Source: Thermoplasmata archaeon
GTDB taxonomy: Archaea > Thermoplasmatota > Thermoplasmata > Thermoplasmatales > Thermoplasmataceae
Assembly (NCBI GenBank): GCA_021797385.1
Contig: JAJZZW010000099.1
Location: 1 to 7,226 of the forward strand
Direction of reading: 5' to 3'
DNA length: 7,226 nucleotides
Part shown: positions 1-6,574 of the stretch, piece after piece
Numbering within the stretch: position 1 is the stretch's first letter
How the letters are laid out: every line of letters starts with the position of its first letter
Notes under the pieces: model-generated
What the model was told of the DNA's origin: nothing
What the model saw: only the letters and a program-made list of their open reading frames with translations
Databases searched by the model: none
Translations under genes and position numbers: made by a program

Positions 1-2
1 AG

Positions 3-425
3 GATCCTGCGAAAAGGCATGAGCTTTTATACAGAAGATATTTAAGATCAATCGGTCTTAAACCCGAGGATTTGGTGAAAAGGAAACAGTTACCGACCAC
101 AAAGGCATGGCTTGACGGAATGAGAGACTATTTTTCATCCGACCACGCAAATGCCTTAGGCGCAGAATTTGCACTTGAAAATATGGCTATACCCATGTGG
201 GATAAATTGCTACCAGGATTGAAGATAATGAAGGAAAGGAAATACAGGGATATGGATATGCTGTACTTTACCTTCCACAGGGAGATAGAATCCAAACATG
301 AAGACGCCATGGAGAACGTCATCGGAATACACAGCAATGATCAGAAAGGTCAATTTATCAGCAGTGCAAAGGGAATACTGGAACTAGAAAAGAATTTCTG
401 GCTTGGTCTTTCAGATAAAAAATAA
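3..425 (+). CDS. Heme-oxygenase-fold (TENA/PqqC/CADD-like) putative iron-dependent oxidase, 5' partial
   Basis: The reading frame is open from the left edge (first full codon at base 3) to TAA at 423-425, about 140 residues, so the N-terminal part of the protein is missing. A TTG at 72 could be called as a start but lies inside continuous coding sequence. The visible part is all-helical in character. It begins DPAKRHELLYRR with a His at residue 6, followed by a helix containing ALGAEFALENMAIP (E at about residues 55 and 59) and then a helix with FHREIESKHEDAM. The spacing H-x3-E-x2-H in that last helix resembles the H-x3-D-x2-H metal ligands of CADD/UndA-type heme-oxygenase-like di-iron oxidases; the earlier His and Glu could supply further ligands. 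Substrate is unknown. It is convergent with the homogentisate operon and need not belong to it. It could instead be a PqqC-like or TENA-like member without metal. The family call is moderately sure, the function is not. Confidence 0.6.
   Translation, partial: DPAKRHELLYRRYLRSIGLKPEDLVKRKQLPTTKAWLDGMRDYFSSDHANALGAEFALENMAIPMWDKLLPGLKIMKERKYRDMDMLYFTFHREIESKHEDAMENVIGIHSNDQKGQFISSAKGILELEKNFWLGLSDKK
417..422 (-). terminator. Possible U-rich terminator of the homogentisate operon
   Basis: Six A residues on the plus strand give a T6 run on the minus strand 20 bases beyond the stop codon of the last operon gene, in a very AT-rich stretch. Archaeal RNA polymerase can terminate at such T-runs without a hairpin. 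It lies inside the 3' end of the opposing gene. This is inference from position and composition only. Confidence 0.35.
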
Positions 426-441
426 TTTAAATATTTTATAA

Positions 442-1590
442 TTAATTTTTACCTACTTTCCATGAATACTGGTAATTTTTATCCTTTATGGATTCAGCCT
501 TTTCTGTAGGCAGAAGCCATTTATAGGATTCCACCATTATGGCTACTTCATCGGTCTTCTCCGCACCTATACTCTTTTCAATTACACCTGGCTGTGGTCC
601 ATGTGTCATTCCATGAACATGCATTGTAATTGATTTTTCTCCTATGCCCTCCCTGCTCATGAAATTCCCCGATGAATAGAAGATGAGTTCATCTGAATCT
701 ATATTGTTGTGATAATATGGAACAGGAATAGCCTTCTCGTGGAAATCAAATAGCCTGGGAAGGAAAGCCCCGATCATGAAATACTTCGATTCAAATACAG
801 TGTGTACCGGAGGTGGCATGTGTAGTTTTCCTACAATCGGTGCAAATTTATCGATGTTGATGGAAAACGGGTAAAGATAACCATCATAACCTTCCAGATC
901 AAATACCGGATTATTTCTCACCGTATTAAGATAATAATTACTATAATCGACCCTTATACGGTATTCACCTTTCTTATTTTCAGGCTCTACAAATTCAGGT
1001 ATCTGTATATCCCTGGAATAGTAGGGCATACCTTCTTTCAACTGTCCATATTTATTCATGTAATGATCTGGAATCTCCATGTGATCTGTTGAAATAGTAA
1101 AGAAGAAAAATGACCTTTCATTCATTATTGCTCTGTAGGTTGTACCCTTAGGAATATATATAAAATCCCCTTTTCTGAATTTCAGTATCCCGAACGGGGA
1201 TCTAATTGCACCGGAACCGGAATGGACAAAGAAAACCTCATCACAGAGTGCGTTCCTGAAGTACTCATCTGTATTTGCATCGGTATCTATGATCCCGGTT
1301 CTGATTGAATTATTGAAGAACAGAACCTGCCTGCCAGTATAGAAGTTATCCAGCTTACCAAGTTCTCCGGTACGGAGATGCCTATGCTCCATTAACTCCA
1401 CAGGTGATAATTTCTCACGGTACTGGACATCTGTACTCTCGATCTCTGCAGGGTCAAACCTGTGGTATAACAAAGAATATCGCCCGTCAAAGGCATTCAG
1501 ACCGAAAAGCTCCTCCTTCTGTATGTGATTTCTATCATCATACGTGTGCCTCTGTTCGGGCACCCTTCCCATTTTTACATAGTAAACCAT
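442..1590 (-). CDS. hmgA: Homogentisate 1,2-dioxygenase (short form)
   Basis: This cytoplasmic non-heme Fe(II) enzyme opens the ring of homogentisate with O2 to give maleylacetoacetate. The protein has 382 residues, shorter than the roughly 430-450 of the human and proteobacterial enzymes. The N terminus MVYYVKMGRVPEQRHT matches the usual start of the family and supports the ATG at 1590. An N-terminal cupin-like half carries the GDFIYIPKGTTYR strand (about 141-153). The C-terminal cupin half holds the active site: H294 in PYYHNN and E301 in DSDEL as probable Fe ligands, H324, and H330 in THGPQPG as the third ligand, matching human H335, E341, H365 and H371. The gap H-x6-E is one residue longer than in the human enzyme; I believe it is normal for short-form enzymes. 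The start codon directly abuts the stop of the upstream fumarylacetoacetase gene, so translation is probably coupled. It is the last gene of the operon. Confidence 0.93.
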   Translation of the reverse strand: MVYYVKMGRVPEQRHTYDDRNHIQKEELFGLNAFDGRYSLLYHRFDPAEIESTDVQYREKLSPVELMEHRHLRTGELGKLDNFYTGRQVLFFNNSIRTGIIDTDANTDEYFRNALCDEVFFVHSGSGAIRSPFGILKFRKGDFIYIPKGTTYRAIMNERSFFFFTISTDHMEIPDHYMNKYGQLKEGMPYYSRDIQIPEFVEPENKKGEYRIRVDYSNYYLNTVRNNPVFDLEGYDGYLYPFSINIDKFAPIVGKLHMPPPVHTVFESKYFMIGAFLPRLFDFHEKAIPVPYYHNNIDSDELIFYSSGNFMSREGIGEKSITMHVHGMTHGPQPGVIEKSIGAEKTDEVAIMVESYKWLLPTEKAESIKDKNYQYSWKVGKN

Positions 1591-2472
1591 TCATACCACC
1601 CTGTTAACAAGTGTCCCCAGCTGCTGGGATTCAAACCTCACTTCATCGCCGGATTTAAGCCATGGATATTTACCAAGCTCAAGGAGGCAACCAGTTCCGA
1701 ATGTACCGCTTCCAATTACATCACCGGGGAGCAACGGAACCGATTCAGAAGCCCGTTCAAGCATTGAATCGAAACTGAAATATATATTTTTCAAATTATT
1801 CTGAGAATAGAGTTTGCCGTTGACATAGCCCCTCATTTCGATATTTATCTTTCCATTTTCCTCATCTCTGAGAATTTCATCTCTGGTCACAAGAAACGGC
1901 CCGAATGAAGTTGCATAGTCCTTTCCCTTTGCAGGTCCCAGCATAATTTTCATCTCTTCTTTTTGAATGTCACGGAGACTCCAGTCATTCATGATTATAA
2001 ACCCAAAGATTGAATCCATGCAATTTTTATGGCAATCCTCAACCTTTTTACCTATAACTGCTGCGACCTCCATTTCATAATCAAAAGCCCTGCTCTTATC
2101 CGGATATTTGATAACATACCCGGATGGGTATATATTAGGCGTGCATGAAAAGTAAAATACAGGGAATTTATACCATTCTGGAATCATTTCAAGCCCCTTA
2201 TTTTTTCTCGCATTCTTTACATGGTCTTCAAACGAGTAGAAATCCCGGACGGATCGCATTCCGGGTATTGGGACGCTGTACTTTACGTTCTCCGGTTTTA
2301 TTTCCGAGCTTAACTCAGGCTTCAATTTTATTATATCATCATATAGACTGTAAAATTTTTTCTCAAGTTCTTTTTCATCGATTCCCAGCATGGAAGCAAT
2401 ACTGAAATACTTCTCATTGTTATAAATACAGTAAATAGATTTATTTGACAGCTCCAGCAAGCAGATTTTCAT
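1591..2472 (-). CDS. fahA: Fumarylacetoacetase / fumarylacetoacetate hydrolase family protein
   Basis: FAH enzymes hydrolyse the C-C bond of fumarylacetoacetate to fumarate and acetoacetate, the last step of tyrosine breakdown. The 293-residue protein has a short N-terminal domain (1 to about 65) and a FAH catalytic domain. D77 in RDFYSFEDH, E133 and E135 in FDYEMEVA, and D163 in NDWSLRDIQ are the metal ligands (mouse D126, E199, E201, D233). H84, seven residues after D77, matches the catalytic H133; R167 and Q170 match R237 and Q240; K184 in KGKDYATSFGP probably matches K253. The GSGTFGTGC loop (254-262) is the usual GT loop near the active site. It is shorter than mammalian FAH (about 420) and close in size to prokaryotic family members, some of which act on other acylpyruvates. 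Its place between hpd and hmgA makes fumarylacetoacetate, or directly maleylacetoacetate, the likely substrate. The ATG overlaps the upstream stop by four bases (ATGA). Confidence 0.9.
   Translation of the reverse strand: MKICLLELSNKSIYCIYNNEKYFSIASMLGIDEKELEKKFYSLYDDIIKLKPELSSEIKPENVKYSVPIPGMRSVRDFYSFEDHVKNARKNKGLEMIPEWYKFPVFYFSCTPNIYPSGYVIKYPDKSRAFDYEMEVAAVIGKKVEDCHKNCMDSIFGFIIMNDWSLRDIQKEEMKIMLGPAKGKDYATSFGPFLVTRDEILRDEENGKINIEMRGYVNGKLYSQNNLKNIYFSFDSMLERASESVPLLPGDVIGSGTFGTGCLLELGKYPWLKSGDEVRFESQQLGTLVNRVV
1596..1600 (-). promoter_or_regulatory. Ribosome binding site of hmgA
   Basis: On the minus strand GGTGG lies five bases before the hmgA ATG, inside the last codons of the preceding gene. 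It fits the archaeal anti-Shine-Dalgarno end of 16S rRNA with one mismatch to GGTGAT. It supports the start at 1590 and independent or coupled re-initiation within the polycistronic mRNA. Confidence 0.5.
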
Positions 2473-3548
2473 AAATTACCTCTCTGAGCCTGTTCCCTTT
2501 CTATGGATTCAAACAGTGCCTTAAAGTTCCCTGCACCGAAGGATTTTGCGCCCTTTCTTTCTATAATTTCAAAGAATACAGTGGGCCTGTCAGTCAGTGG
2601 TTTTGTGAAGATCTGGAGTAAATAGCCATCCTCGTCACGATCTACCAGAATATTGAGTTTTTTCAACTTTTCTATATCCTCGTCAACGTCTCCAACCCTT
2701 TCGGTGAGGTTATCATAATAGGATGCAGGTGTATCCAGGAACTGTATTCCGTTCTCTTTCAGTCTGGAAACAGTATCAATAATATTGTCGGTCTTCAGAG
2801 CTATATGCTGTACGCCCTGGGAGTTGTAGTAGTCCAGGTATTCTTCAATCTGCGATTTTTTTAAGCCCTTTGCAGGCTCATTCAGGGGAAATACTATGTT
2901 ATCATTGTATTTTACAACCTTGGATCTCAGTGCGGAGTAGTCTGTACGTATCATTTTATCATCAAAGGTTATCAGCTGGCTAAAATTCATATTTTTAATA
3001 TAATAATTCACCCACTGGTCCATCTCCCCCTCATAAACATTACCAACTACATGGTCTACCTTGTAAATACCTGTATCTTTTGCTTCTGATTCCATTTGTG
3101 CATATCCAGGTAAGAAACCCTTATAATCGCCTCTTTCAATAAGTGTGTGCAATGTATCTCCATAGGTCTTTGTTACCGCCTTCCTTATCTTGCCATTTTC
3201 ATCCTTCTCTTCCATAATCGCAGAGACCTTTACATTTTTTGATTCCAGATGTTTTTTTGTAAAATCCAGATCATCAACCTCGAGAGAAATATCCCGGACG
3301 CCGTCTCCGTGATTTGCTATTGATTTATTTATATCGGAATCTGCATTGAGTGAACTTGTAAAAACTAGATTTATATCTCCACGATTAAGGAGAAACGAAG
3401 AGTTTTGTCTGTTTCCTGTTTCAAGCCCTGAATATGCTTTTAAATTCAATCCGAGTCCGTTCTTCATAAAGTATGACCATGTTTTTGCGCTACTTACATA
3501 GAATTCTATATGGTTTATTTTTTTAAACAGTTCATCATTATCGTACAT
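2469..3548 (-). CDS. hpd: 4-hydroxyphenylpyruvate dioxygenase
   Basis: This Fe(II) enzyme converts 4-hydroxyphenylpyruvate and O2 to homogentisate and CO2, the committed step of the pathway. The protein has 359 residues, typical for the family, made of two vicinal-oxygen-chelate domains. The N-terminal domain starts at HIEFYVSSAKTW (13-24) and the catalytic domain at YKVDHVVGNV (162-171). The iron ligands are H166, H248 in GVQHIALKTDNI, and E327 in RPTVFFEIIER. S208 in SALRSKV, the PLNEPAKG segment (221-228), Q312 in LLQIFTKP, and the C-terminal helix after FGAGNFKALFE, which closes the active site in known structures, are all present. Hydroxymandelate synthase shares the fold, but the cluster with hmgA and fahA favours hpd. 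The ATG at 3548 fits the usual N terminus and lies about 24 bases from a TATA box without a ribosome binding site, so the operon mRNA is probably leaderless. Confidence 0.95.
   Translation of the reverse strand: MYDNDELFKKINHIEFYVSSAKTWSYFMKNGLGLNLKAYSGLETGNRQNSSFLLNRGDINLVFTSSLNADSDINKSIANHGDGVRDISLEVDDLDFTKKHLESKNVKVSAIMEEKDENGKIRKAVTKTYGDTLHTLIERGDYKGFLPGYAQMESEAKDTGIYKVDHVVGNVYEGEMDQWVNYYIKNMNFSQLITFDDKMIRTDYSALRSKVVKYNDNIVFPLNEPAKGLKKSQIEEYLDYYNSQGVQHIALKTDNIIDTVSRLKENGIQFLDTPASYYDNLTERVGDVDEDIEKLKKLNILVDRDEDGYLLQIFTKPLTDRPTVFFEIIERKGAKSFGAGNFKALFESIEREQAQRGNL
2478..2482 (-). promoter_or_regulatory. Ribosome binding site of fahA
   Basis: The minus strand reads GAGGT five bases before the fahA ATG at 2472, within the last codons of hpd. 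It is a clear Shine-Dalgarno match (part of GGAGGTGAT). Leadered internal genes with such sites contrast with the site-less first genes of the transcription units in this window. Confidence 0.6.
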
Positions 3549-3574
3549 ATAAACATATTTACATTTGTTTATAT
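3547..3574 (-). promoter_or_regulatory. Inverted repeat, candidate operator over the hpd promoter and start
   Basis: ATATAAACA (3547-3555) and TGTTTATAT (3566-3574) form a perfect 9-bp inverted repeat separated by 10 bases, with further matching bases inside the spacer. The arms are 19 bases apart centre to centre, near two helical turns, as for a dimeric regulator. It runs from the TATA box to the start codon, so a bound protein would block initiation. The AT-rich background makes chance occurrence possible. Confidence 0.4.
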
Positions 3575-3584
3575 TAACCTTTCG
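3567..3584 (-). promoter_or_regulatory. Promoter (BRE plus TATA box) of the hpd-fahA-hmgA operon
   Basis: Read on the minus strand, purine-rich CGAAAGG is followed by TTAATATAAAC, a good archaeal BRE and TATA box pair. The TATA centre is about 24 bases from the A of the hpd ATG at 3548, so transcription would start at or next to the start codon. A second TATA-like TTTATAATT about 20 bases further upstream (3589-3597) is an alternative. Confidence 0.6.
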
Positions 3585-3638
3585 TTAATTATAAATGCAT
3601 GTTATTCTCTCGCATAGTAGATGAATGTAGGCAAGATA

Positions 3639-3648
3639 TTTATATATA
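3639..3648 (+). promoter_or_regulatory. TATA box of the acetoacetyl-CoA synthetase gene
   Basis: TTTATATATA is centred about 22 bases before the ATG at 3665. There is no Shine-Dalgarno sequence between the box and the ATG, which suggests a leaderless transcript. The core (3640-3649) is a perfect 10-bp palindrome. Confidence 0.6.
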
Positions 3649-3664
3649 ATTATGTTGAAGCATT

Positions 3665-5602
3665 ATGAGTCTGGAGGAACAACCCCTGTGGGTACCGGAT
3701 GAAAATTATAAAAAAGATTCTGCCATGGAACATTTTTTAAAGTATATTAATCACAAGTACGGGTATCATTTCAGGAATTATCAGGAGTTATGGGCGTGGT
3801 CCGTAAATAATACTGAGGATTTCTGGGTCTCTCTTTCAGGGTTTTATAATTTAAATATCCATGGCTATAAATATATCCATAGGGGGCAAAATGTAAATAG
3901 CACATGGTTCGAAGGATCTAAATTGAATTATGCAGGTTACGTTTATAGAAACAGAAATCTAGAGAAGGCAGCTATAATCCAATATAATGAATGTGGAAAT
4001 GAACTCAGCATATCATATAAGGATCTCTGGAAAAAAGTGTCTTCCATGGCATATTATTTATTAAGCCAGGGTATAGAAAAAGGGGACAGGGTATGTGCCT
4101 ATATCGGTAATATTCCAGAGGCGGTTATTTCTTTTCTGGCATCGGCGGCAATAGGGGCAATATGGTCATCATGCTCACCTGATTTTGGTGTAAAAGGAGT
4201 TATCGAGAGATTTTCGCAGATTGATCCTTCAGTATTAATTGTTTCACCTGAATACTCTTATAATGGCAGGAAATTTGAGAGAACACACAATGCATCCGAA
4301 ATTCTTAAAAACTTGCCAAATGTAAGGCTGGCTATTTCCACGGGAGATATAAAAATAAACCATTTCATAAATTTTAAGGATATACCTGAAAATCCGGGAG
4401 AATTTATCCCTGTCAACGTTGACTTTTCCCATCCATTATGGATACTCTATTCCTCAGGAACAACGGGAAAACCCAAAGCCATAGTTCACGGGCACGGAGG
4501 TATTGTACTGGAGCATTTCAAGGTTCTCGGCCTGCATATGGGCATATCTGAAAATAGTGTATTCACATGGGCAACTACCACCGGATGGATGATGTGGAAT
4601 ATACTCGTCAGTGGTCTTATAATGGGTTCTACAATAGTTATGTATGATGGGAGTGTCAGTTATCCCGATATATCGATTCTATGGAAAATAACTGAAAAAT
4701 TTAAAATTACCCATCTGGGCATAAGTGCTGCATACATAGAATCAATGATGAAATTGAATTATTATCCAGCAGAAATCTATGAATTGAAAAATCTTGAGTT
4801 TATGGGTTCCACAGGAAGTCCCCTGTCAAAGGAAGCTTTCAGATTTGTTTATTTCAGGGTCAAGAAAAATATTTGGCTATCATCACTGAGTGGCGGAACT
4901 GACTTATGCTCCGCCATATGCCTGGGATCTCCTATTCTTCCGGTTTATCCTGGAAAAATTCAGTGCAGGGGGCTGGGTGCTGCTGTGGAATCACTGGACG
5001 AAAATGGAAAATCGATCACAGGCATGAAAGGTGAACTGGTAATTACTAAAGCCATGCCGAATATGCCCGTTTTCTTCTGGAACGATCCGGAAAAGGAAAG
5101 ATACTATAAAAGTTATTATGACTTTTATCCGGGAATATGGAGGCACGGTGATTTTATATCAATATTCAAGGATGGAAGCATCGTTATTTACGGAAGGTCC
5201 GATGCAGTACTCAACAGAAACGGAATCAGAATAGGAACCGGAGAAATTTATTCAACTGTTGAGGCTATAGATTTTGTTAAGGATTCTATTGTAATTGGAT
5301 ACAGGAATAATAATAAGTATATCATAGTTTTATTTGTGGAACTCAAGGAGGGATTAACTCTGGATACTGATAAAGAAACAGAAATAAGGAAACATATAAG
5401 GGAAGACCTATCCCCAAGGCATGTGCCCGATATTGTACTGGAGGTACCGGAAATACCTGAAACACTTAATGGTAAGAAAATGGAGGTGCCGTTGACCAGG
5501 ATAATGGAAGGAGAACCAGTAAACTCTGTAATAAATACGGAATCCCTGAAAAATCAATCTGCGCTGGACTATTTCCTCAGGTTAAAACAACAAATACAGT
5601 AA
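3665..5602 (+). CDS. Acetoacetyl-CoA synthetase (acetoacetate-CoA ligase)
   Basis: The enzyme activates acetoacetate with ATP and CoA to acetoacetyl-CoA in the cytoplasm; thiolase can then yield two acetyl-CoA. The 645 residues are the usual length for the family. It is an ANL-superfamily adenylate-forming ligase: the N-terminal PLWVPDENY is typical of acetoacetyl-CoA synthetases, the phosphate-binding loop is YSSGTTGKPK (262-271), followed by TTTGWMMWN (304-312), SGGTDLCSA (409-417), RHGDF with the ribose-binding Asp (D496), the hinge region GRSDAVLNRNGIRIGTGEIY (510-529), and the C-terminal catalytic Lys in LNGKKMEVP (K604 likely). It is divergent from the homogentisate operon, whose end product is acetoacetate, which supports the specificity over acetyl-CoA synthetase. 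The start is the first ATG after the TATA box. Other short-chain keto-acid substrates cannot be excluded. Confidence 0.9.
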   Translation: MSLEEQPLWVPDENYKKDSAMEHFLKYINHKYGYHFRNYQELWAWSVNNTEDFWVSLSGFYNLNIHGYKYIHRGQNVNSTWFEGSKLNYAGYVYRNRNLEKAAIIQYNECGNELSISYKDLWKKVSSMAYYLLSQGIEKGDRVCAYIGNIPEAVISFLASAAIGAIWSSCSPDFGVKGVIERFSQIDPSVLIVSPEYSYNGRKFERTHNASEILKNLPNVRLAISTGDIKINHFINFKDIPENPGEFIPVNVDFSHPLWILYSSGTTGKPKAIVHGHGGIVLEHFKVLGLHMGISENSVFTWATTTGWMMWNILVSGLIMGSTIVMYDGSVSYPDISILWKITEKFKITHLGISAAYIESMMKLNYYPAEIYELKNLEFMGSTGSPLSKEAFRFVYFRVKKNIWLSSLSGGTDLCSAICLGSPILPVYPGKIQCRGLGAAVESLDENGKSITGMKGELVITKAMPNMPVFFWNDPEKERYYKSYYDFYPGIWRHGDFISIFKDGSIVIYGRSDAVLNRNGIRIGTGEIYSTVEAIDFVKDSIVIGYRNNNKYIIVLFVELKEGLTLDTDKETEIRKHIREDLSPRHVPDIVLEVPEIPETLNGKKMEVPLTRIMEGEPVNSVINTESLKNQSALDYFLRLKQQIQ

Positions 5603-5620
5603 TTAAATAATCGTCATTCT

Positions 5621-5628
5621 TTTATATT
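5621..5628 (+). promoter_or_regulatory. TATA box of the cyclase-family gene
   Basis: TTTATATT lies in the 44-base gap after the synthetase gene, centred about 22 bases before the ATG at 5647, the same spacing as for the synthetase. No ribosome binding site precedes the ATG. The gene may therefore have its own leaderless transcript besides read-through from the synthetase promoter. The upstream BRE is weak. Confidence 0.45.
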
Positions 5629-5646
5629 CTGTAATTATGTATAATA

Positions 5647-6573
5647 ATGGATAACAATGGATCTGTAAAAGAGAAAATGTATAACACTGATTCTGATCTT
5701 TCTTCCAGTTTTGGTCCTGAAGATCAAAGGGGAAATTTGAATTATATTGACAGTAAAAAAGTGCTGAATGCCCTGAAAATACCAGAGAAGGGAAAATTAT
5801 ACAGGATGTCGCATACCGTATACAACGGCATGGCCGATCGGCAGACACACGGACCTTATTTCTTTGATATAATGCTCAGACCATATGATAATGGCTTTAC
5901 CGAGAAATATGAAAACAGGTACGGTCCTTCCCTGGGAAGACTAGAAATGTGCGACCACACGGCCACACATATTGACGCATTGTCCCATATGGCATATGAC
6001 GGTAAATTTTTCAACAATATTCCGGTCAAGAGTGTTATATCCAATACCGGATATTCTAAAATGGGAATAGAGAATGTGGGACCCATAGTTACCAGAGGTA
6101 TAATGGTTGATATAGCAGGATACAGGGGAGCAGATATACTGAATGGAGGCACAACAATTGAAGTTACAGATGTGAAAGATTTCCTTAAGGATAATGATAT
6201 AATTCCAGAAAAAGGAGACGCAATGTTTTTTCACACCGGAGCCTCTGCGCTATTCTCAAAGCCGGATAAGTATGATAAATTCTATGATTCTGCTCCCGGG
6301 ATAGGCTTCCATCTGGCAGAATATCTGCGGGAAAATAATATCTCAGTAACTGGGAGTGATACTCCATCATCAGAGGTTGTTCCCCCTGAAGCCAAAAATA
6401 CAAGGCTTCCGGTTCATCAGTTCCTGATTGCCCGCGCAGGAATACATATTATAGACAATTTGAGCCTCCACCGGATGGCCAAAGACAAAGTTTACGAATT
6501 CATGTTTGTCTGCTCCCCTATACCATTCCTTGGTGCTACTGCGTCGCCTGTTTCGCCTGTTGCTATAATTTAA
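5647..6573 (+). CDS. Cyclase family protein (PF04199), putative metal-dependent hydrolase
   Basis: The family includes kynurenine formamidase and isatin hydrolase, which open amide or cyclic bonds using a bound divalent metal. The 308-residue protein shows the metal motif H104-T-A-T-H108-I-D110-A-L-S-H114, a further His in LPVHQF (H257), GSDTPSSE (236-243), and the usual C terminus YEFMFVCSPIPFLGATASPVSPVAI. The N-terminal FGPEDQRGNLNYID (22-35) is typical of the larger family members of about 300 residues and absent from the roughly 210-residue kynurenine formamidases. The Glu usual before NL in the late ligand segment is Asp here (IIDNL, D270). No other kynurenine gene is nearby, so formamidase is unlikely as the main role. 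No signal peptide is seen. It follows the synthetase by 44 bases on the same strand, so a part in aromatic amino acid breakdown is inferred, but the substrate is unknown. Confidence 0.8.
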   Translation: MDNNGSVKEKMYNTDSDLSSSFGPEDQRGNLNYIDSKKVLNALKIPEKGKLYRMSHTVYNGMADRQTHGPYFFDIMLRPYDNGFTEKYENRYGPSLGRLEMCDHTATHIDALSHMAYDGKFFNNIPVKSVISNTGYSKMGIENVGPIVTRGIMVDIAGYRGADILNGGTTIEVTDVKDFLKDNDIIPEKGDAMFFHTGASALFSKPDKYDKFYDSAPGIGFHLAEYLRENNISVTGSDTPSSEVVPPEAKNTRLPVHQFLIARAGIHIIDNLSLHRMAKDKVYEFMFVCSPIPFLGATASPVSPVAII

Positions 6574-6574
6574 A

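Noticed and set aside
72..74. TTG as start codon of the first gene
   Set aside because: The frame is open to the left edge with coding-like residues that fit the helical family, so the gene is cut by the window and TTG is an internal Leu codon.
1525..1767. Plus-strand open frame across the hmgA/fahA junction
   Set aside because: It is antisense to two strongly supported genes, has no recognisable domain and no start signals.
2469..3548. Hydroxymandelate synthase instead of 4-hydroxyphenylpyruvate dioxygenase
   Set aside because: The fold and iron ligands are shared, but the operon with homogentisate dioxygenase and fumarylacetoacetase requires homogentisate production.
3640..3649. 10-bp palindrome TTATATATAA as an operator
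   Set aside because: It coincides with the TATA box, and alternating AT sequence is palindromic by nature, so no regulator site needs to be assumed.
5856..6403. Several minus-strand open frames inside the cyclase-family gene
   Set aside because: They are antisense to a gene with clear family motifs along its whole length and overlap each other in different frames.
5647..6573. Kynurenine formamidase as the specific name
   Set aside because: The metal motif is shared, but the protein is about 100 residues longer, carries the N-terminal motif of another subfamily, and no tryptophan dioxygenase or kynureninase is nearby.
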